A stretch of 64,000 bases of DNA from Isoetes taiwanensis. Lineage: Eukaryota; Streptophyta; Lycopodiopsida; Isoetales; Isoetaceae. Positions within the stretch are counted from its first letter, which is position 1. Each line of letters starts with the position of its first letter. The notes below the pieces were generated by a model, which was not told where the DNA came from, ran no database searches, and worked only from the letters and a program-made list of their open reading frames with translations. Location: contig JAJEKV010000061.1 in assembly GCA_021234155.1 (NCBI GenBank), forward strand, positions 4,475,153-4,539,152. The letters are read 5' to 3'. This document shows positions 1 through 11,844 of this stretch, in pieces. The position numbers were made by a program, and so were the translations under genes.

Positions 1-395
1 TCCTTTACATTCTAGAACTTTTTAGAGCATTTTAGGACTTTTAGGAACATTTTGAAACTTATTTCCTTAGATTCCCTTACATTCCTGTAAATTCCCTTAC
101 ATTCTCGCAGATTCCTTTACATTTTAGAACTCTCTAGAATTTTCTAGAACATCCTAGAACTCACTAGAACAATTTGGAACTTTTTGGACGGATTCACTTA
201 GATTCCCTTTCATTTTAGAACTTTCTACTTACTTCCTCGAACTTTTCTAGAAGCTGCTTCCTTAGATTCCTCTAGATTCTCTTATGCTCTAAAACTTTTT
301 AGAACTTTCTAGAATATTCGAACTTTCCATAGCATTCTAGAACTATCTAGAAGATTCTAGAACTTTCTAAAGCCTTCTAGAACTATCCAAAATAT
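1..395 (+). repeat. TTCTAGAAC-rich left arm of foldback copy 1
   Basis: The outer part is made of degenerate blocks like TTCCCTTAGATTC and the inner part of TTCTAGAAC units at about 10-bp spacing. It is the inverse of 7990-8436. Adjacent TTC and GAA arms at 5-bp pitch match the heat-shock element consensus. Confidence 0.75.
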
Positions 396-468
396 TATAT
401 TCTATTTTATTTTAATTAACTCATTACCTTTAAGTATATTTAAAACATTTATTATTTTAATGAATTAA

Positions 469-530
469 TGTTTAGTCTAGTGGTTAGAATGGAGGGTTTG
501 GGAGCAATGCCCAGGGTTCAAATCCCTCAA
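469..530 (+). promoter_or_regulatory. tRNA-like block with A and B boxes
   Basis: TAGTCTAGTGG at 473-483 matches the Pol III A box and GGTTCAAATCC at 515-525 matches the B box, at tRNA-like spacing. The outer sequence does not form an acceptor stem, so this is a tRNA-derived or tRNA-mimicking internal promoter rather than a functional tRNA gene. The same block occurs in every arm of this family in the window (33729, 35279, and inverted at 7885 and 42704). Confidence 0.6.
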
Positions 531-538
531 ACAATATA

Positions 539-1101
539 AAATTCACAATGATACTAGCAAATAATCTATTCAGAGATTAAATTGAATAGAAACAAGCAAT
601 GAGTTCTAGCAAATTTCTCCCTTTTGATTATCTTCACAACTTAGACCATTGTCTTTCAAACCTTATAATAGCTACAGTAAAATCACCGGAGCATTGGTAT
701 TGACCAAGCTATTGTAGCTTGGTTAACCTGCATCCGACTGCCTAAGCATTAGGTCGGAAATCCCTCCGGCACCTGCAATCAACTGTAATATCTCTGATAA
801 AACAAATCAATACTTCTTGTTTATGTTATAGTTCTCGATCCCGCTTAGGGGGACCGACGAGCCATGCTTATCCTCAGATAACTCAAACGGGAAGGTTTGA
901 ACCAAGTTTCCCCCTTAGTCCATATTAGGTGTCCATTTACCATTAATAAAAACTTCTTCATCGAATCCATGGTCTAATGGTTCAAGGGCACCTTAGAAAT
1001 ACCTTACCATCACCTGCATTAGGTAAAGCAAATCCCTACCTCATGATATGATCTTCAATCTTAAAATTGATCAAACAATTATAACATGAACTATTCTAAC
1101 A
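539..1101 (-). repeat. 3' LTR of copia copy 1
   Basis: On the minus strand it begins TGTTAGAATAG, the usual start of plant copia LTRs, directly after the polypurine tract. It matches 35349-35914 closely and the other LTR at 5357-5935 less closely. The far end is eroded compared with the 5' LTR. Confidence 0.85.
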
Positions 1102-2208
1102 TTCCCCCTTCATGTTATAATCCACACATCTGATTAAACATTTCAGCTCTGTAAACCTTTTCTCTGGCAGTGCCTTAGTGAGCAGATCTGCTAACTGTTT
1201 CAAAGTGTTCACATATGTCAACTTTACTATGTTCTTTCCAACTATTTCCCTGATAAAATGCAGCTCCAGTTCAATGTGTTTTGACCTCTCGTGAAACACA
1301 AGATCCTTTGTCATTGCTATACAACTTGTATTGTCACGGTACAATTCTGTTGCCTTGTCTTGATTATAACCAAGTTCTATCAAAAGTCTTCTTTCCCATA
1401 TGACTTCTTTTGTGACTAATACTGCTGAAGCATATTCAGCTTCAGCACTAGACATTGCAGTGGCATTCAACTTCCAACTAACTGGAGCTCCCCCTAAAAA
1501 TGTTAAATAGCTTGAGGTAGATTTTCTGCCATCTAGATCTCCTCCCCAGTCAGCATCACAATATGCCAATAATTGTAGATTTTCAGAACAGTAACTGATG
1601 CCATGATTCATGGTGCCCTTCAAATACCTTAAGACCCGTTTGGCAGCTATCCAATGCTCCATCCCTGGATCATTGTTGTATCTGCTTAACATATTTACCA
1701 CATAAGCTATATCAGGTCTAGTGCAGTTAGCCACATAAGATAAGCAGCCAATTAATGACATATATGGTACATTAATCATTTCTTCTCGTTTTGCATCAGT
1801 TTTGAGGCTCATTCTGGCAGATATCTTACACCCTGGAACTATAGGAGTTTTGCAAGTATTACAATCATTCATATTAAACTTCCTAAGCATCCCTTCAATC
1901 TGACCTTTTTGAGTCAAATTTAGTATCTTATTGGCTTTGTCTCTGTGTACTTCAATTCCCAGGAATATCTTTAGCTCACCAAGATCAGATATCTTAAATT
2001 TACTTTTCAAAATGCTCTTGCAATGCTCCAAAATATTTATGCCATTTGACACCATGATGTTATCATCTACATAAAGTGCTATTATACACCATTCAGCTCG
2101 TCTATGAAATTTATATAAATTTCCATCATTTTGTAATTTAGTAAAGCCTTGTTTTGAGAAAAGAGTCAATGCACTTATACCACTCTCTTTGAGACCGCTT
2201 AAGACCAT
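1096..2208 (-). pseudogene. Copia RT C-terminus and RNase H
   Basis: This open segment of about 370 codons holds the RT catalytic YVDD (within ALYVDDNIMVSN) followed by the copia RNase H, with CDADW, the KSTSSY region and SSAEAEY visible. It is virtually identical to the matching part of copy 2 (35909-37342) but lacks the N-terminal half of RT in frame. The frame breaks just upstream, at about 2160-2210. That is exactly where differences from copy 2 begin to cluster at CTG/CAG sites, so the break may be a sequencing artefact rather than a real lesion. Confidence 0.85.
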
Positions 2209-5200
2209 ATAACGGCCTTTATTTAATTTCCATACTTTCCTCGCTTCTTTTCTTCAAAACCGTGGTAATCTCATGTAAATTTCCTCTTCTAACTTTGCAT
2301 TAAAAACGCCAGATTTACATCCATATGGTGCACCTCTAGGTCTCGTGATTTGCAATTGATAACAACATCCTTATATCTGCTCATTTTAACAAGTGGAGAA
2401 AAAGCCTCCTCATAGTCATGACCATACTTGAAAGTAAAACCTTGAGCTACCAAGCTGCCTTTAAATTTAGAGTTACCCCATCCGCTTCGTTTTATCTTGA
2501 AAATCCATTTGTTACCAACAATCACTTGGCATATCCACTAGTTCATAAGTATTAGTTCTATCAAAGGATTGCATTTCAGCTTGCATAGCTTTCAACCATT
2601 CTTTACAGTCAGGAGAATTCATTGCTTCATTATAAGACTTAGGTACTGAGATATCCAAATGCATCAAGATTTCAAACAGACTGAGTACCTCAACTTCATT
2701 TTCTAAGTCTTTTGCTCCCGCCCCATGTTATCCCCTCCTAATGACTCAAGATTGGTCGCGACCTTCTCAAGTATCTCCGCTTTCTCTCCTCCTTCTTCTT
2801 AGTATTTCTCCTTGGTTCACTTCTTGTTGCTCAGATACAATTTCTGGTTGTACAGTTTTAGCCTGCACACTTTCAGTATTAACATCATTAGGTTCAGTTA
2901 ATAATTGCTTGCCATTTACATCATCATCGTCATCAACCATTATACTAGTAGGTTCAACTTGTGCATTCTCAAGGTTTTCCTTTTTTCCTCTTTTGCTATC
3001 ACCGAAGATCTTGGCCGTTAATCTTAGGCAACACCTTATATAAACCGCCCTTCATCAAACAATACATCCCCTCGATATTATGATCTTTCTTTTTATTTGG
3101 ATCATACAATCTATATGCCTTAGATTGTTGATCATATCCCACCAAGTAAGTTATATAAGCCTTGTCATCCAATTTCTTTCTCAACTCATCAGGTACATGG
3201 GCAAATGCAAGCATCCATAGGCTTTAAGCCTTTCATATTCGTGCAACTTCTCCGGACCATAATGCTTCGTGGATTTCCCTTTAATACTTATAGATGACAA
3301 TAAATTTCGACATATACCGCCGTTTTAATGCCTTCTTCCCAAAGGAAGTTAGGTAGGCCTGAATATTTGAGCATGCTTCTAACCGCATTAAGAATTGTCC
3401 TATTCTTTCTTTCAAGAATTCCATTTTGTCGAGGGAAAAATCTACAAGTCACCGCCTTTTAATGCCATGTTTGTTACAATAAAGCTTAAACTCATTTGAC
3501 ATGAACTCACCTCCTCTATCCGAAAGTGAAACACTTGATTTTTCCTTCCGCCTAACCGGAACTTCATTTGCAAAATTTTGAAAGCTTGAGTGCCAAATAC
3601 TTTGTTCTCAAACAATAAACCTTGGTGAACCCGCTATAATCATCAATAAAAAGGTGGAAATATCTTTTTGCCTCGACAGATCGGTTACATTCAAAGGTCC
3701 ACACAAGTCCAGTATGAATCGATCTAGCTTGTGCTTTGCCTTTTAATGATCTTTTAAATGGGAGTTTTGCATGCTTTCCCAAGATACATCCAACACATTT
3801 AAAATCCCCTCGCCATTTTCTCAAGTAAATTCCCTTTACCAAATTTTTTTATCATAAGCTTCATTGTATTAGAATTCACATGGCACATCCTTTCATGCCA
3901 TGTTTTAACATTAGGACATGTTATCATATTTATTTCAGAGCTACACAATGATCAACATTTAAACCAAACAAGTTGCCAACCCTTTTTGCCAATGAATAAT
4001 TTATTGATGTGAAAAACTTTACAATGTAATCTCTCAAAAAGGACCTTATAGCCAAGGTCTACTAGTTGGACAATAATGTAAATCAAATTCCTAACTAGGC
4101 CTCGCAACACGAAAGCACATTTTCTAGCTTGATCAGCCTTCCCATCAAGATCGAACAGCCCAACATTCCCCAATCCTTGACCTCTTGCAAATCTCCATTG
4201 CCTAATTGTACATGTGCTCTTTGTATTTTTTTTGCAATGCTTGAGTGTATGGGAAGATGAGGTCACCGCCCCTCTCAAATTTTCTCAATCTATAATCATC
4301 ATGTTATGATTATTTTTGTCATGCATTAAATGATATAACTCAAGATTTTACCTCATCATCTTCATTGTGTTCGCCCTCATCTCCATGAGCTTCCCGTGCT
4401 GTGTTTAAAGTTGATTATCCTTCATGCCCTCCTTGCCTTTTAAATGTAAATGCCCCTTGTTTACTCGCCCGCCTTTCCTTTGAAGCTTTGCCCTCTTGAC
4501 TTGAGCAATTTGAAGCAAAATGCCCCTTGCCTTCACAAGCTTATAGCAACTATCTCTCCCCGCCTTCTTATGATACCACCCTTTAATGACCATATTTGTT
4601 ACAATTGTAACATGGACCAATCCTTTCCTTGCTTGCAATATCATTCCCCTTTTTTGCTCAATTTTCCAAAGATACAACACTTCGCTGGCTTGGTCATCTT
4701 CCTCTTGGCCCATTTGTTTTGTTCAAATTCTCGTTTTATTATTTGAATTGCATGTTCCTTTGACCTAGCAATATTCCTCAAGAGCTGGGCAAGATAAGCA
4801 TTATGGGACACCGCCTTGAGATGGCTAAAAGTCGACATCGCTCATTTAGAATTACCCCCCCGCCCTTCTAAATCAAAGAATGATTGAATCAAACTTTTCA
4901 AGAAACTCGTAATATTTTCTTTATCATGAAGTTTCAGCCTCCTCGCTTGTTTTTCCAAAGACATCTATCCAGAAGAGGTTTTGGTTTCATAGTTCTTAAT
5001 CATGTATGACCACATTCTTTGAGTTCATCATCTACCCGATGCTTGATGATATTGTACCGCCCCTTCCTCCGCTTGTTTCAAAGATCTCCTCCAACCGTGG
5101 AACCTTCTCTCGCTTGAGCTTGAGCTAGCTCCCCGCAACACCGGGCGCATCCCCTGACTAACATTAGCAGCAGAACGCCTACCGCACTTGGATCAACCAA

Positions 5201-5330
5201 ATGCCATAACTTTTCAAACCCGTAACCTCCCCGATGCTTTGTTTCCACACTTGGAAACCACTTTCTCCTTTAAACACCTCAATGGCATTAAGCAAATTAG
5301 CACCAAATCTACTAGACATGATTAATTCAC
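2209..5330 (-). pseudogene. Copia gag, protease, integrase and RT N-terminus, fragmented
   Basis: Pieces in different frames can be matched to copy 2: gag (about 4400-5330), the pre-integrase zinc region and protease (about 3950-4350), the integrase core (about 3000-3850, with FIDDYSGFTKVY visible), and the RT N-terminus (2289-2525, with GNKWIFKIK and the EEAFSPLVK block). Many small indels and substitutions break the frame. They coincide with CTG or CAG in the intact sister copy, for example ccg for ctg at 2191-2200. I read this as one gag-pol region obscured by clustered sequence differences. Confidence 0.8.
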
Positions 5331-5343
5331 CTTGGATCTCCTC

Positions 5344-5355
5344 GCTCTAATACCA
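5344..5355 (-). other. Primer-binding site of copia copy 1
   Basis: The minus strand reads TGGTATTAGAGC just inside the 5' LTR. This differs by one base from the plant initiator-Met primer site TGGTATCAGAGC. Confidence 0.75.
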
Positions 5356-5356
5356 A

Positions 5357-5935
5357 TGATGAATTTTAAACACAATGATACTAGCAAATAATCTATTCAA
5401 AGATTAAATTGAATAGAAACAAGCAATGAGTTCTCAGCAAATTTCTCCCTTTTGATTTATCTTCACAACTTAGACCATTGTCTTTCAAACCTTATAATAG
5501 CTACAAAGAAAAATCATCAGAGCATTGGTATTGACCAAGCTATCAGAGTTTGGTTGACCCGCATCCGACTGTGCCAAGCATTAGGTCGAAAAATCCTCCC
5601 AAGACCTACAATCAACTGTAATATCTCCGATAAAACAAATCAATACTTTTTGTTTATGTTATAGCCTCGATCCGATCTTAGATAGACGGACCGACGAGCC
5701 ATGCTATCCTCAGATAACTCAAACGGGAAGGTTTGAACCAAGTTTCCCTTAACCCATATTAGGTGTCCATTTACCATTAATAAAAACTTCTTCATCGAAT
5801 CCATGGTCTAATGGTTCAAGGGCACCTTAGAAATACCTTACCATTACCTGCATTAGATAAAGCAAATCCCTACCTCATGATATGATCTTCAATCTTAGAC
5901 TTGATCAAACAATTATAACATGAACTATTCTAACA
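5357..5935 (-). repeat. 5' LTR of copia copy 1
   Basis: About 579 bp, TG...CA bounded. On the minus strand it starts TGTTAGAATAG and ends next to the primer-binding site. It shares its distinctive variants with the 5' LTR of copy 2 (40178-40752) rather than with its own partner LTR. Confidence 0.85.
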
Positions 5936-5939
5936 ATAG

Positions 5940-6260
5940 TTCCCAAAGTTGTGCACCATAGGATGTGTCTCAAAGCAAACAAGGAGTCAGAGGATCTCTG
6001 ATCGACGCATCGATCAAATCAACCTGGACCGTAGGATCTATTACATATAAACTCTCAAGCTATCTCAACCGTAGGATTGGATCAAATCAATTTGGACCAT
6101 AGGATGTGCTGATAGAAAGTTCCAAGCCATCTCGACCGTAAGATCGGATCAAATCAACAGGAGCCGTAGGATGGGCTGATAGAAACTCCCAAACTATCTG
6201 GGCCGTAGGATGTGTCCCCGAGCATCTGAACCGACGGCCAGATAGCATCAAGTATAAGAA
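5940..6260 (+). repeat. CCGTAGGATC/CCATAGGATG repeats, left inner arm
   Basis: Loose repeats of about 50-60 bp centred on CCGTAGGATC or CCATAGGATG. The same modules occur in inverse orientation at 7430-7835, making an inner pair of inverted repeats in the foldback. Confidence 0.65.
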
Positions 6261-7429
6261 CATATATATGTTAGATATATGATATATTAGGATATTCTTT
6301 TTAGCCCACTCTCCAAAGGGTTTGCCCTTTGGGCAACCCAAAAACGATTAAATTCTAGGTTTTATGTCACATCAGAAAAAAAAAATAGAACATAATTATA
6401 TGTGCAGTGACAAGGGATAAGATTTTCAAATGATCTATATGGTTGTTATTGGGTTGTCCGTAGGGCAAACCCTAGGGATGGATGGGGTGAAAATGGGATG
6501 TGCCCCATATATTTCAATTGGAAGGCGCAAATCTTGGGAGGAAGAAGGGCTACGATTGACCCTAGACAAGTAAGCATTTAAAAGCCTTGAAAACTACTCA
6601 AAAGTAACTGCTTGTCGGGAAGAATACATGTGGAATGACAGAAAGTGCATTATTTCAGAGAAAATAGGAGATGAGGCCTAATAGACAAGGCTAAGATACT
6701 GCCAGAGATTTACCAAGAATGAATGAGTTGTTTTAGAGTGTAGTATGATCCCCTTCAAAAAATTTCAGGGTTTTGATCATCTGGAAGTTTGTGCTTTAGC
6801 ATGTTTTAGCACAAAATGATTGACCAACTTGTCAAGCTCATTATTCGCCCGCCAAGGTATGCATTTTAGTAGTAGTTTTTTTTTTCCAAGTATATGCCTT
6901 CAGTTCCAGAATTTTGTTCTTCTTCAGATTCTTTCCCATTCCATATTTTCCTCTTTGTTTTATCCTCAAATTTCTTCATACAGACAACCCTTTATGCAAT
7001 AACATATTACATTAAACGTGAGGGGGCATAATAATGTGTTGTAATTTATTGAATTTCTTTCAATGTTTTTTTGGTGTGGGGGGCAAACGATGTGCTTCTA
7101 TTTTGAGCCCTTGAAAGATGGGATTTTCTCAGAGAGAAGCAAAGAGACCATTTTTTTAAGCTCAACTGCATAATGATGGTCGTTGATTGCATAAGGATGG
7201 CAAGGATTTCTTCATGTGCAACAGATTCTTGGTGTGGCCGCATAAGGGTTCTATGATTCTTGGTGGTTGGAGCATGCAATGTGCTTGCTTTATCTTGTAT
7301 TATGCTTCCGCGCAGTATTTCTATGGACTGAGTCGCGGTGATAGCTACGTGATCAATTATAGTATTATTATTATGTTTCATTGCAAATATATCATAATCA
7401 TAACATATATATGTTCTTATGTTTGTAAC
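6261..7429. other. Unique centre of foldback copy 1
   Basis: No coding sequence can be supported. The short open frames (for example 6820-7002) recur in copy 2 only because the DNA is duplicated. There is a small inverted pair of GGGTTTGCCCTTTGGGCAACCC-like sequence near 6310 and 6455. Confidence 0.5.
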
Positions 7430-7835
7430 ACTCAATCCGGATCAAGGATCCGAGATCCTACTACCACGTGGCTTTGGGAGGTTTGGTACAACGTAATATA
7501 TGTTTGTCGCTGGGGGTTCTTATATAGACTATATGTAATCGATCCCACGGCCCGTGATGATTTGATCCCCGATCGGCCGATCCGGAGATCCTATGGCTCA
7601 CGCTGGTTTGGGGCGCATCCTACTGCACATGGCTTTGAGAATTCTATGTAATCCATCTAACGCCTGTGTTGTTTCCTTGATCCCGATCACGATCCGAGAT
7701 CCTACGGCCGTGGCTTAGCACATATCCACGGTCCATATGGCTTTGGGAATTATATGTAATAGATCCTACTACCATATTGTTTTTATATGATGAGATCTTG
7801 ATCGCTGATCGAAGCCCAAGATCCTAAGGCTCATG
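7430..7835 (-). repeat. GATCCTACGG repeats, right inner arm
   Basis: Inverted counterpart of 5940-6260. Compared with copy 2 (42255-42655) it shows the CTG/CAG-linked changes, for example around 7495 and 7545. Confidence 0.65.
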
Positions 7836-7884
7836 TTGAATGCTCGTCCCTTAAGGAAAGGCTTTTAAAATTTTTTATGTTATT

Positions 7885-7950
7885 GGGGGGATTCGAACCC
7901 TAGTCCTCAACCCCCCAAACCCTCCACTCTAACCACTAGACCAAGCATTA
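7885..7950 (-). promoter_or_regulatory. tRNA-like block with A and B boxes, right arm
   Basis: On the minus strand, TGGTCTAGTGG (complement of 7933-7943) and GGTTCGAATCC (complement of 7889-7899) match the Pol III A and B boxes. It is the mirror image of the block at 469-530 and faces out of the element. Confidence 0.65.
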
Positions 7951-7954
7951 ATAC

Positions 7955-8436
7955 CATGAAGAATTTATGTTTCAAATATACTTAAGGGTAATGTTCCCAT
8001 TAAGATAAAATAGACTATAACATTCTAGCTAGTTCAAGAAAGTTCTAGAATGTTCTGGAAGGCTCTAGAAAGTTCTAGAACATAAGAGAATCTAGAGGGG
8101 ATCTAAGAAAATTTCTTAAAAGTTCCAAATTGTTTTAATATAAGTTTAGAATGTTCTAGAATGTAGGGGAATCTATGGGAACGTAAGGAAATCTAGGGAA
8201 ATACTTCCAGAAAGTTCTAGAATATTTTGAAAGTCTTAGAATGTTTCAGAAAGTCTAAGAATGTTCTAAAAAGTTCTAGAATGTAAAGGAATCCAGAAGA
8301 ATCTAATAGAATGTAAGAAAATCTTATAAAATGTATAAGAGAATCTAGGGGGGTCTAAGAAAATTCTTCCAGAAAGTTCCAAATTGTTCTAAGTTTTAGA
8401 ATGTTCTAGAAATGTAGAGGAATCTATGGAATGTAA
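7955..8436 (-). repeat. TTCTAGAA-rich right arm of foldback copy 1
   Basis: Inverse of the left arm: AGTTCTAGAA units near 8035-8080, then AATCTAAGGAAATC-like blocks. Beyond 8348 an earlier part of the arm repeats and ends near 8436, so this arm is rearranged and shorter than the one at 42772-43550. Confidence 0.7.
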
Positions 8437-8617
8437 CATCATAAAGCCAACATGAATCTCATTGAATACATTAAGCCATGTCAAATAAAGAGGTATGAGA
8501 ACCGCATTATCTATTTTATTTTGATCGATGCATTATCAAGCGCAAGTAGGGATTTGAGGAAGAGGATTGAAGCCTTCTAAGTTGGCACTAGAAGATGAGG
8601 GCATCATCTCTTGTGTT

Positions 8618-9201
8618 TTAAGCTAGCTTATCTTTGCGATGGTTGAGTGTCTTTTCGTCTTGCATCAATTTGCAATCTATAGTTACGCTTCCACCGCAGT
8701 CCACCACACTTGTCCCCGTCGGCAGCTCAAGATAGCGTAGGATCCTAGAAAGTGATCCAACATGAAAGTTTGAGTCATCTTTCCAAAGATCAAGAGAGAA
8801 ATGACCATAAGCTCGTCCACCATGACCATGTGTCAATGCGCCCGTCAAGATGCTCTTTAAGCGATCCCCTCTCCAAACAGACTTTGCGAGATGATGACTT
8901 CTTGGTGTGAGTGTTTTGACCTGATCCATCTTGTCATGTATTAAGCAAAGGTGACTTTTCGGTGAGCGATGTGATAATGCGCCAATACCAATATTGACTC
9001 CTCACAGGGAACATTGTTCCAATATATGTGCCATTGTTGAATTAAAGGTTTTGTTCTTTCCAATTTCTGCTTGATGACTACATATATGTTACGCTTGAAG
9101 AATGCTGTATTTTTTGCTATGTTGACGTCTGAAAATTCTTTCTTCCAAATATTGTAAAAGGAGGGCAAGGTTACACTCTTTCTTGTCAATTCTTCCACCA
9201 C
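8618..9201 (-). pseudogene. DUF7869-like transposon protein remnant
   Basis: Two minus-strand segments (8941-9201, then 8618-8929) read as adjacent parts of one protein. The first has an FYNIWKKEF block followed by IKQKLERTK. The second begins with DQVKT and contains THGHGGRAYGHF, KDDSNFHV and VVDCGG. This order resembles the DUF7869 family as I remember it (DGMDQ.KT, then HG...Y.. then HDSNLT then LQLDNC), found in uncharacterised transposon-like genes of plants and other eukaryotes. The frame changes near 8935 and there is no complete start or end. The family call is from memory of the motif order. Confidence 0.45.
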
Positions 9202-9209
9202 GACACCTA

Positions 9210-10490
9210 CTTCTTTATGTATGCTTTTTTCTTATTAAGGATAGAAAGGAAATGCGCAAATATTCTCCTTGTATCATCCTTTCCTTTTTGCTTCTATGTG
9301 GAATGCCTCTCGCATTCTCACAAATGAATGGTATCAAAAACACACTTTACGTAGCTCATCACCGGATCTAGGCTTCTTAGAGCACGTATTACCATGCTTT
9401 CAGCCCGTTTTTTTCCACCTAACTTTCGAACCTCTTCCTCCAATTAAAAGCGTGGGTGAGCAACTCCTAAAGCCGCGCGCTATGTAGATTGATGACATTC
9501 CACTCCGGAGACCACTACTTTCGTCTCGGTGCCTTGTATAAGTTACTCTCAACACACAAAAAACAAAGCGTAATCCTTGCACTGCTTGATTGAGTATAAA
9601 ATTCTTTTGTTAAAGGCGTGTACTTGTTCTCGGCTCCGGGTTTTTGATACATTCTTCCTTGTAGCATGTTGATTTTAGAGTACTCTTGATTGACTTGGAA
9701 GCATACATCCTCTCCTCCTTGCTATCCCCCCTTTGGTTCCCTCTTGACCCTCTTCACATATGTATATTTCCTTTTAAACTTGAATTGCTTCTCAACATCG
9801 GCTTCGGACATTCACCTTCTAAGTCATCCTCTTCAAGTGCATTTCGAGCTTGTAAATGTTGTGAAAGCTGTCCTACCATCACTAAGCAAAACATCACAAC
9901 TCTCGGGTTATTAGACTTGCATTTGGAGGCCTCTCTGTTTACCCCTTTGTATGGCAGGCCTTTGATACCCCCAAGAACTCATGGTACATGGGATTACGAG
10001 GATCACAAAAGACTATATTTATCTCCAAATATTTAGGCCCGATCACGGGAATCAAGAATGTAGCATGACAAACCAAGTAGATACATTGCGGAATAGTTGT
10101 TTGTCTCAACTTAGGGCTTGGCCACTCAATAAATGTTCCCTCTTGCTTCTCCAATGTTATCTCCCCCCCTCCCTAAAGGGAATTTGGGTCAATGGCTGGG
10201 AACCACACTCTGTCACTTCTATTGCCCACATTCATAGGGTCCACATCCTTGCCATGAAGAGTTGTTCTTTTCAAAATGGCCCCTAGCAACAATTGTCCTC
10301 CAGCGAACAAGTTGTCTGGAGGAAGCTGGAATTTGCATTTAATACAAAAAAAAATTTAGAACAACATATCAAATGCAAAAACATGCCAACAAAGCAGGAC
10401 AAAAATAAAAGCCATATTATAGATTTTTTGTCTTTTGGGACTTTTGGAAGGTAAAAAGTGCCCACGCCATTTATCACAGTTTGTGGTACA
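9210..10490. other. No recognisable gene; possible further relics of the 8.6-9.2 kb element
   Basis: Only short open frames on both strands. A minus-strand stretch near 9700-9900 has acidic, protein-like composition (ALEEDDLEG) and could be an upstream part of the DUF7869-like gene, but I cannot support it. Confidence 0.3.
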
Positions 10491-10494
10491 TGCC

Positions 10495-10650
10495 ACCAAG
10501 TGGCGCCATGGTGCCATTTGAAAGTGGCTTTAAGTGACACCCCAGGTGTGTGGCGTCGATACAAATGGCGCCATGGTGCCATTTATACCCATGTTGTGGC
10601 TGTCAGCCACTAAATGGCGCCATGGCGCCATTTGAAGTGGATTGAGCCAC
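10495..10650. repeat. Palindromes of AAATGGCGCCAT type
   Basis: Repeated near-palindromes. The best is a perfect 22-bp palindrome at 10612-10633 made of AAATGGCGCCA and its complement. Similar units lie at about 10503 and 10563. Confidence 0.65.
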
Positions 10651-11515
10651 CAAATGGCACATTAGATGACATGTCCAAGTTAGCCATTCAGCTAGGATTA
10701 GAAGCAAATGGGGCCATAGCCTTTGTATGGAGGATTGGGTTTATAGTGGCATGAGCATTTTCCTAGAGAATATTTTTGAGGTGCCTATGTTATGCATTCT
10801 TGCTCAAACATGTGCCAATAGGAGCAGGTATGCATAACAAGGGACCCCCATTAATATCCTCTAATTACAACACCCCCATAAAACCCAATATTGATACAAA
10901 TTGCGTCATCGCGCCATTGAAGGATATGAATGAGGTGCCTATGTTATGCATTCTTGCTCATATTGATAAACCGTGTCAATATGGCAGTGCATAAAACAAC
11001 AACACCCATTAACATTCCTCAAATGCCACCTTGGTGCAATTTAGCGACAATAACAAAGACACTGGTAATTTTCTTGGCCGGTGAGAATAGGATTCACCGG
11101 TCATGAAATGTTAAAGTCGAATAGGCTTTTGAAATAAGACTTATACAACACATTCCCTAAGCTGATTAGACTTACTTGATGTTGCTCGGGTCCATTTCAA
11201 TGGAAGCTGGCGAGCGAAAAGGTGGAATGGCTCGAAAACTTCAACTAAAATCTTGCTCTAAACTACTAGAATCGTCACAGGCTCAAAGATCCGATCTTGC
11301 TAGCACTTTGCGAAAAGCATTGTAGAAACGGGGCGCATATGCCTTACAAAAGATGTACCAAGCGCTTTGAAAAGATGGCAGCATAAGCGGCGGCGATAAT
11401 GCAACAATCTGAGACGAAAATGCCTAAGATGGCAATGTCGGCGTCGTTGTCGGACCATCTGTATTTATCGCAGGCGGCGGCCGGCAACAAAAGCGGGCAT
11501 TATAGGAGGACGAAA
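10651..11515. other. No recognisable gene
   Basis: Mixed sequence with a partial internal duplication: GAGGTGCCTATGTTATGCAT recurs near 10780 and 10930. Nothing coding can be supported. Confidence 0.4.
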
Positions 11516-11517
11516 AA

Positions 11518-11655
11518 TTCAAATTTAGGTGGGCATTTAAATTTTCAAATTTAGTAATAGCATTTTAAATTCAAAATTTGGCGGCGGGTGCTTGAAATTC
11601 AAAATTTGAGCTGAGCTTTTTGAAATTCAAAATTTGCGTGGATGGGCATTTGAAA
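11518..11655. repeat. GAAATTCAAAATTTG tandem motif
   Basis: About five degenerate copies of an AAATTCAAAATTT palindromic core spaced about 27-40 bp apart. Confidence 0.55.
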
Positions 11656-11844
11656 TGGGAACATTTTGGTGGCCGGGCGGAAGACCCGCTGACTTGTGGG
11701 AAAAAGAAAAATTGGGCCGCCGGCTTCGGTGGAGAGATCGGCTAGTATTTATTGGAGGCCCGTCATTTATAATCACACCCACCAGCTTCGGGCGTCGGCG
11801 CCTTCCTCCTAGCATGACACCACCTAATGCCTAGGCTGCTAGTG

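Larger units (their letters stand above)
539..5935 (-). mobile_element. Ty1/copia LTR retrotransposon, copy 1
   Basis: Two LTRs of about 565-580 bp bracket a gag-pol region read on the minus strand. A polypurine tract lies at 1102-1111 (GAAGGGGGAA on the minus strand) next to the 3' LTR, and an initiator-Met primer site at about 5344-5355 next to the 5' LTR. The domain order (gag, protease, integrase, RT, RNase H) is that of copia. No clear 5-bp target duplication is seen. The part from about 2180 to 5350 carries many differences from the sister copy at 35349-40752, nearly all at CTG/CAG sites. Confidence 0.9.
1..8436. mobile_element. Foldback (long-TIR) element, copy 1, with nested copia; left end outside window
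   Basis: The left arm (TTCTAGAA array, tRNA-like block, CCGTAGGATC repeats) and the right arm (the same modules in reverse order and opposite strand) form long inverted repeats around a unique centre at about 6.3-7.4 kb. A complete copia element sits in the left arm. The segment up to about 8348 is collinear with 34770-43169, so it is a second copy of the same composite. After 8348 an internal stretch of the arm is repeated and then truncated near 8436. No transposase is visible, so it is probably non-autonomous. The class is inferred from architecture only; a MULE-type or foldback origin are both possible. Confidence 0.7.

Noticed and set aside
469-530. Functional tRNA gene
   Set aside because: A and B boxes are present but no acceptor stem or convincing anticodon arm.
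6820-7002. 60-codon frame identical in both foldback copies
   Set aside because: Identity follows from DNA duplication; the sequence is low-complexity Phe/Ser-rich with no family.
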